Assembly (NCBI GenBank): GCA_013287475.1
Contig: JABDDT010000026.1
Coordinates: 1 to 36,181, forward strand
Length of the DNA: 36,181 nt
Direction: 5' to 3'
Source of the DNA: Bacteroidota bacterium
Lineage (GTDB): Bacteria; Bacteroidota; Bacteroidia; Chitinophagales; Chitinophagaceae
In this document: positions 32,359 to 36,181 of the stretch, piece by piece
Layout: every line of letters starts with the position of its first letter
How positions within the stretch are numbered: position 1 is the stretch's first letter
Position numbers and translations under genes: made by a program
The notes under the pieces: generated by a model
What the model saw: the letters and a program-made list of their open reading frames with translations, nothing else
Databases searched by the model: none
Told to the model about the DNA's origin: nothing

Positions 32359-33651
32359 ATGTTTGCATTTTTAATACTTTTTTGTTTAATTTTTTTGAAT
32401 GGTTTGTTTGTCATGGCTGAGATTGCCCTGGTTTCCGCCAGGAAATCCAAGTTGGAAGAAATGGCCTCCAAAGGAGATTTAAAAGCGAAGGCTGCGCTAA
32501 ATCTGTCAGAGAATCCCGAATTGTTCCTCTCCACTGCCCAGATCGGAATTACATTAGTCGCCATACTGACGGGTCTTTATTCGGGAGAAAAATTCAGTGA
32601 GAACCTAAAACCAATCATTGAAAAAATTCCCTACCTGCACAGATATGCAGGAAGTATTGCTACGGTGATTATCGTCATCTTCGTAACCTTTCTGTCAATT
32701 TTGTTTGGTGAACTGATTCCCAAACGGATTGGCCTGTTGAAAGCTGAAAGGATTGCAAGGATCGCAGCTGGACCTATGAAAGTTTTCTCCCGAATCGGAT
32801 ACCCCATCGTTGCTTTACTTAACTGGTTCAGTGGTATTTTCTTCATTATTTTTTCTATCCGGCCTTCTCCGGAAGGAAATGTAACAGAAGATGAAATTAA
32901 AGCCATCATCAATGAAGGAACTGAACAGGGAACCATTGAAGAAGCCGAACAGGAAATTATTGAAAGGGTATTTCATCTGGGCGACCGAAATATAACTTCC
33001 CTGATGACACATCGCAGTGATATTGTGTGGTTCGATTTGTATGAAACAGAGGAAATGATCAAGGAAAAAATATTAAAAGAACCTCATTCCGTTTATCCGG
33101 TATGTGATGGAGAGATTGACAATATCAAAGGCATGGTCTCTATTAAAACTATGTATATGGCGGACGATTCAACGCCATTTAAAGACATGATGACACAGCC
33201 GCTTTTTGTACCGGAAAATAATACAGCTTATCAGGTACTTGAAAAATTCAAGGAAACGAAAACACACAGTTGCTGTATCGTGGATGAATACGGAAGTCTT
33301 CTCGGCATGATCACATTAAACGATATCCTGGAAGCGTTGATTGGCGATATACCCCAACCTGATATGAAGGATTATGAAATTGTCAAACGCGATGACGGAT
33401 CTTTTCTTGTAGATGCTCAAATTCCCTTTTACGATTTTCTCGATCATTTTGATAAGACAGAATGGATGAATGAAGGTGAACATGAATTCGATACACTCGC
33501 GGGTTTTATCCTTCATCAGCTGGAACATATTCCAAGAACAGGGGAAAAGATGGAGTGGAAAGATTTTAATTTCGAAATCGTAGATATGGATGCGCAACGC
33601 ATAGACAAAGTACTCGTTAAAGTAAAAAAAGCTTCCTTGAAAACCGACTAA
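32359..33651 (+). CDS. CorC/HlyC-type membrane protein (DUF21, CBS pair, CorC_HlyC)
   Basis: The product is 430 residues from ATG 32359. The frame is open further upstream inside the PAP2 gene but MFAFLILFCLIFLNGLFVMAEIALVSARK is the family's natural start. An N-terminal DUF21/CNNM membrane domain (~1-180, with SARKSKLEEMA) is followed by a CBS pair (~200-310, LGMITLNDILEALIGDIP at its end) and a C-terminal CorC_HlyC domain (~340-425, GFILHQLEHIPRTGEK). Members transport or regulate Mg2+/Co2+ rather than act as haemolysins. The start of its last codons overlaps the opposite MORN gene by four bases. Confidence 0.93.
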   Translation: MFAFLILFCLIFLNGLFVMAEIALVSARKSKLEEMASKGDLKAKAALNLSENPELFLSTAQIGITLVAILTGLYSGEKFSENLKPIIEKIPYLHRYAGSIATVIIVIFVTFLSILFGELIPKRIGLLKAERIARIAAGPMKVFSRIGYPIVALLNWFSGIFFIIFSIRPSPEGNVTEDEIKAIINEGTEQGTIEEAEQEIIERVFHLGDRNITSLMTHRSDIVWFDLYETEEMIKEKILKEPHSVYPVCDGEIDNIKGMVSIKTMYMADDSTPFKDMMTQPLFVPENNTAYQVLEKFKETKTHSCCIVDEYGSLLGMITLNDILEALIGDIPQPDMKDYEIVKRDDGSFLVDAQIPFYDFLDHFDKTEWMNEGEHEFDTLAGFILHQLEHIPRTGEKMEWKDFNFEIVDMDAQRIDKVLVKVKKASLKTD

Positions 33652-34307
33652 TTGGTTTGACCGTCCCGGACTTTTATTTGTTTCTTTCCGGCATTTTTCT
33701 TTTCATAATCCTGTACCTCCTTCGGCTTCACCATCGTCTTACTGGCAACTTTTGTAGAATCGGAACCCGGATCGCTTTTATGCGTTTCGAGTTTTCCCAT
33801 CGTATAGGTTTCCGTTTTATAAATCATGCCGGTGGATGAATTATAATATTTCCACAGTCCATGTCGGATGGCAACACCTTCATTCTTTACAATCACGGTT
33901 TTGTATTCATTCAGGTGGTCGATGTCTTCTATAACAAGGGTATCATATAATTTATCCGGATTCAGGGCCTTCCAGTTTTCTTCCCTGACAAGAGCTCCTG
34001 AAGGATTGAAATACTGACAAAGACCATCTTTATTACCCCATTTATAGAATTCAAGGCCGGTCAGATCTCCTTCCAGGCTGTAAATCCTCCAGGTTCCTTC
34101 TTTTCGGCTATTTTTATATTCACCTTCTTCTTCATATCCTGGTTCACCCCTCACTTCGTCCACATGATTAATCCATTTACCCTGTTTCATGGATTTGGAA
34201 TCAACTCTGTTAAGGGTGTCGCCTTTTAATCCAATGATATATGACCCTGCCTGGGAAAAGCCCCTGCAGAAGGCGAAAACAAGGATCAAAAACAGGAATC
34301 GTTTCAT
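33648..34307 (-). CDS. Secreted MORN-repeat (YwqK-like) protein
   Basis: The 219-residue product has a signal peptide (~1-19, FAFCRGFSQA). Its body contains MORN-like repeats: KQGKWINHVDEVRGEPG, EEEGEYKNSRKEGTWRIY and GLEFYKWGNKDGLCQYFNPS, then RHGLWKYYNSSTG. The tail is Lys-rich and polar. Such proteins are common and mostly uncharacterised in Bacteroidota; some are toxin-immunity-like but nothing here supports that. It overlaps the end of the CorC-like gene by four bases, tail to tail, and is divergent from the isomerase gene. Confidence 0.8.
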   Translation of the reverse strand: MKRFLFLILVFAFCRGFSQAGSYIIGLKGDTLNRVDSKSMKQGKWINHVDEVRGEPGYEEEGEYKNSRKEGTWRIYSLEGDLTGLEFYKWGNKDGLCQYFNPSGALVREENWKALNPDKLYDTLVIEDIDHLNEYKTVIVKNEGVAIRHGLWKYYNSSTGMIYKTETYTMGKLETHKSDPGSDSTKVASKTMVKPKEVQDYEKKNAGKKQIKVRDGQTN

Positions 34308-34377
34308 GGTAATATGCTTCCTGCAAAAAACGATCCGGTAAGCTGATTTGTTGCTGTGAGAGATCAGGGTGGCTGAC

Positions 34378-34385
34378 TATATTTG
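34378..34385 (+). promoter_or_regulatory. Candidate -7 promoter box TATATTTG
   Basis: TATATTTG matches the Bacteroidota -7 consensus TAnnTTTG exactly and lies 18 bases before the ATG at 34404 in a 96-base divergent gap. The nearest TTTG upstream (34347-34350) is 27 bases away, longer than usual, so only the -7 box is convincing. Confidence 0.42.
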
Positions 34386-34403
34386 CAACCTTAACAAGTT
34401 TTT

Positions 34404-35042
34404 ATGCCGAAATGGTTATTCTTCATTATATTGGTTATTAGTTACTTACATGGGTTTAGCCAAACAAAATCCATAACGGAGATCAAAACGGAACTCGAAA
34501 AATCGCCGAATTCTCCGCTTTATGTAAAGGATGTAATGAAGAAAAAATTCATTCTTGATACAATCGTCGTCACCAGGACAACCCACTTTTCCAGTCTGTC
34601 TGACAGTCTCGCTTATAGAGGAATTCTCAAAAAAGTATACGGTCCATATACGATGCAGGGTAAAAAATTCCTGGTACAGATCCTGGCAAGAATGCCCAAT
34701 ACTTTTTACAAAATCAGCCAGATTTTTATTGATACCTCCGTTTTCAGGTACCGGATGGCAGACAGTCTCGGAAAATCCATCCTCAGTAAACTTAAAAACA
34801 ATCAGGACAATTTTGAGCGGCTTGCTGAGGCTTATTCGATGGGTGGAGAATCAATTACCAAAGGGGACCTAGGTTGGGTGGCAAGAGGAAGTATTATTCC
34901 TGCTATTGACAGACAACTTGCCAAATCAAAAAAGGGAGATGTCTTTATGTTATGGTCAGGCAGTGGGCTTCATATCATAAAACTAACCGATGGGCCCAAG
35001 CAGGACAATGGAGCGGCTTTGATGATGCGGATTTTTTTATAG
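34404..35042 (+). CDS. Parvulin-type peptidylprolyl isomerase-like exported protein
   Basis: The 212-residue product has a signal peptide (~1-20, ISYLHGFSQ). The C-terminal half (~105-205) resembles a PpiC/rotamase domain: YKISQIFIDTS, then FERLAEAYSMGGESITKGDL plus GWVARGSIIPAIDRQLAKSK, and a final SGSGLHIIKLTDG. It would assist folding of exported proteins in the periplasm. The N-terminal part has no recognised domain. It overlaps aroQ tail to tail by 6 bases. Confidence 0.82.
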   Translation: MPKWLFFIILVISYLHGFSQTKSITEIKTELEKSPNSPLYVKDVMKKKFILDTIVVTRTTHFSSLSDSLAYRGILKKVYGPYTMQGKKFLVQILARMPNTFYKISQIFIDTSVFRYRMADSLGKSILSKLKNNQDNFERLAEAYSMGGESITKGDLGWVARGSIIPAIDRQLAKSKKGDVFMLWSGSGLHIIKLTDGPKQDNGAALMMRIFL

Positions 35043-35450
35043 AAAATAAAGTAATCCGAGTTCATATCCTTTGAGGCCAAGTCCGGTAATAGATCCGACA
35101 GATTTTGCTCCAACAAAGGAACGCAGACGGTATTCTTCTCGCGCCGAAATATTGCTGATATGAATTTCAATTACGGGTGTTTTAATAGCCGAGACAGCAT
35201 CTCCGATCGCGACTGAAGTATGTGTATACGCGGCTGCATTCAGCAGTATTCCATCATATGAAAATCCCACTCTCTGTAATTCATTTACGAGTTCACCTTC
35301 CACATTGCTTTGAAAATAATCGATCTGGACAGCGGGGTATTTTTCCCTGAGCCCTTTCAGAAAATCTTCAAATGTTTGCCGCCCATAAATTCCAGGCTCC
35401 CTGATTCCAAGCAGGTTTAAATTGGGACCGTTGATAATTGCAATCTTCAT
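35037..35450 (-). CDS. aroQ: Type II 3-dehydroquinate dehydratase
   Basis: The 137-residue enzyme converts 3-dehydroquinate to 3-dehydroshikimate in the shikimate pathway, upstream of tyrosine. Family motifs are complete: INGPNLNLLGIREPGIYG with catalytic Y22, NAAAYTHTSVAIGDA with N71 and H77, and EIHISNISAREEYR with H97 and R104/R108. Length is normal and type II enzymes are dodecamers. It is separated from the membrane protein behind it by 91 bases containing a perfect hairpin. Confidence 0.96.
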   Translation of the reverse strand: MKIAIINGPNLNLLGIREPGIYGRQTFEDFLKGLREKYPAVQIDYFQSNVEGELVNELQRVGFSYDGILLNAAAYTHTSVAIGDAVSAIKTPVIEIHISNISAREEYRLRSFVGAKSVGSITGLGLKGYELGLLYFL

Positions 35451-35498
35451 CCCCTAAATATATGAATTTCCAAAAAAGAAACTTTGATTGCAATTTGT

Positions 35499-35522
35499 GA
35501 ATCGTGAGTTGTTACACGATTC
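35499..35522 (-). terminator. Perfect hairpin between the membrane protein gene and aroQ
   Basis: GAATCGTG (35499-35506) and CACGATTC (35515-35522) are exact reverse complements with an 8-base loop. On the minus strand it lies 20 bases after the stop of the membrane protein gene (35542) and before aroQ, the right place for a terminator. The sequence following it on that strand is AT-rich but has no clean T-run, so efficiency is uncertain; a regulatory hairpin for aroQ is the alternative. Confidence 0.45.
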
Positions 35523-35541
35523 GGGAAATATGATTAACGAA

Positions 35542-36181
35542 CTACAATACACGATATCCAGTTGTGTCATTCAGATTAAAATGTTTGACAATTTTTTCTC
35601 CGGTTCTTAATACAAGGGATTTAGGAAGATCGGGCATTATTGCGGGAGGAATTATTTTGGTAGAAGAACTCGACATGAACGTTGCGCTGTTGTTTGGAAT
35701 GGGAACTTCCCGAAATGGAATATCATATTCAATAAATCTTGCCCGGTTGGAAGTAAAATAAGTGAACTCGACAGGGATAATCTTTTTGCTTGCTTTCAAC
35801 TGGTCCAGTTCGTATTTTATCTGTGCTGTTTTATAATATACATATGGAAATGAAGCCAGACAGAAAGAAATATCCACGATCATGAGGATATAAAGAAAAT
35901 GCCGGATTTTTCTGATTATTCTACCCTGGTCAGCTTCTGAGGCTATGAGAAGGACGAGTGGAAAAAACCATAACTGCGGAACATATCTTGCATACCACGC
36001 TTCCGATATGATTAAAACTGACAGCAAAATTGTTCCGGACATAATAATAAAAGGCAGTGCGGTTCTCCAGTTTTTCAATCTCCAAAACCAATAACCAAAG
36101 ATGAATATTGCAGACAGACAGATTCCACTGAAAAAAGGACCTAAACCTGCCATGTATACTACATAAGGTTTGGATGCATTA
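35542..36181 (-). CDS. Polytopic membrane protein, C-terminal part (partial)
   Basis: The frame is open from the stop at 35542 to the right edge, so the Met at 36153 is internal (it is preceded in frame by NASKPYVVY) and the gene is incomplete at its 5' end. The visible ~213 residues contain about four hydrophobic segments (starting GLGPFFSGICLSAIFIFGYWF) and a soluble C-terminal tail of about 80 residues with a YFTSNRARFIEYDIPFRE segment. The look is that of the end of a GT-C glycosyltransferase-like or O-antigen-related membrane protein, but no family motif is in view. Confidence 0.6.
   Translation of the reverse strand, partial: NASKPYVVYMAGLGPFFSGICLSAIFIFGYWFWRLKNWRTALPFIIMSGTILLSVLIISEAWYARYVPQLWFFPLVLLIASEADQGRIIRKIRHFLYILMIVDISFCLASFPYVYYKTAQIKYELDQLKASKKIIPVEFTYFTSNRARFIEYDIPFREVPIPNNSATFMSSSSTKIIPPAIMPDLPKSLVLRTGEKIVKHFNLNDTTGYRVL

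Overview
The window looks like a stretch of a Bacteroidota chromosome, most likely from a Chitinophagaceae or sphingobacterial-type relative. The evidence is a secreted protein with a type IX secretion (T9SS) C-terminal sorting domain, two upstream sites matching the Bacteroidota -7 box TAnnTTTG, weak or absent Shine-Dalgarno sequences, AT-rich intergenic repeats, and a flexirubin/aryl-polyene (APE) type pigment locus. I saw no rRNA, tRNA, CRISPR array, insertion sequence or prophage. No gene-free gap exceeds about 220 bases; the largest is 11759-11976.

Layout. 1-563 is the C-terminal end of an RND (CzcA/CusA-like) efflux pump cut by the window edge. 756-3530 is a large T9SS-exported repeat protein. 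3545-5398 (minus) is a DUF4139 surface/periplasmic protein carrying a carboxypeptidase-regulatory-like insert. 5587-7511 is an OmpR-type response regulator and its histidine kinase. 7595-9058 is a DUF2142 polytopic membrane protein. 9124-11758 is an ABC-2 exporter pair followed by a LolA-like protein.

11977-27707 is the centrepiece, a co-oriented and tightly packed type II fatty-acid/polyketide cluster. In order it holds: tyrosine-type ammonia lyase, ketoreductase, ketosynthase, ACP, LpxL-like acyltransferase, ApeP-like dehydratase, an unknown secreted protein, ApeK-like thioesterase, a second ketosynthase, a methyltransferase, an FAD-dependent halogenase-like enzyme, a degenerate ketosynthase-like protein, a second ACP, a third ketosynthase, a chain-length factor, a NodB deacetylase, a LolA-like carrier, a lipoprotein and an ApeI-like dehydratase. 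The last gene appears to use a CTG start and is easy to truncate or miss. A reasonable model (inference) is: tyrosine to p-coumarate, loading on an ACP, iterative KS/CLF-KR-DH extension to an aryl polyene, ring chlorination and methylation, then acyl transfer and envelope delivery by the LolA/lipoprotein pair. The window does not contain an acyl-CoA/ACP ligase, a phosphopantetheinyl transferase, an MMPL exporter or the DarA/DarB dialkylresorcinol enzymes, so these must lie elsewhere or be absent. The two dehydratases have complementary defects: one keeps the catalytic Glu, the other keeps the catalytic His. This predicts an obligate heterodimer.

27907-31711 (minus) holds a CPA2 cation/proton antiporter, a small membrane ORF overlapping its start, and a glycoside-hydrolase-like exported protein. 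31745-36181 holds ordinary genes: PAP2 phosphatase, CorC/HlyC-type CBS protein, MORN-repeat protein, parvulin-like isomerase, aroQ, and the C-terminal part of a membrane protein cut by the right edge. Intergenic spaces around the pigment cluster contain an 8-bp tandem repeat that can fold into a cruciform, several long inverted repeats and copies of an AAGCCTAAAGC-type element.
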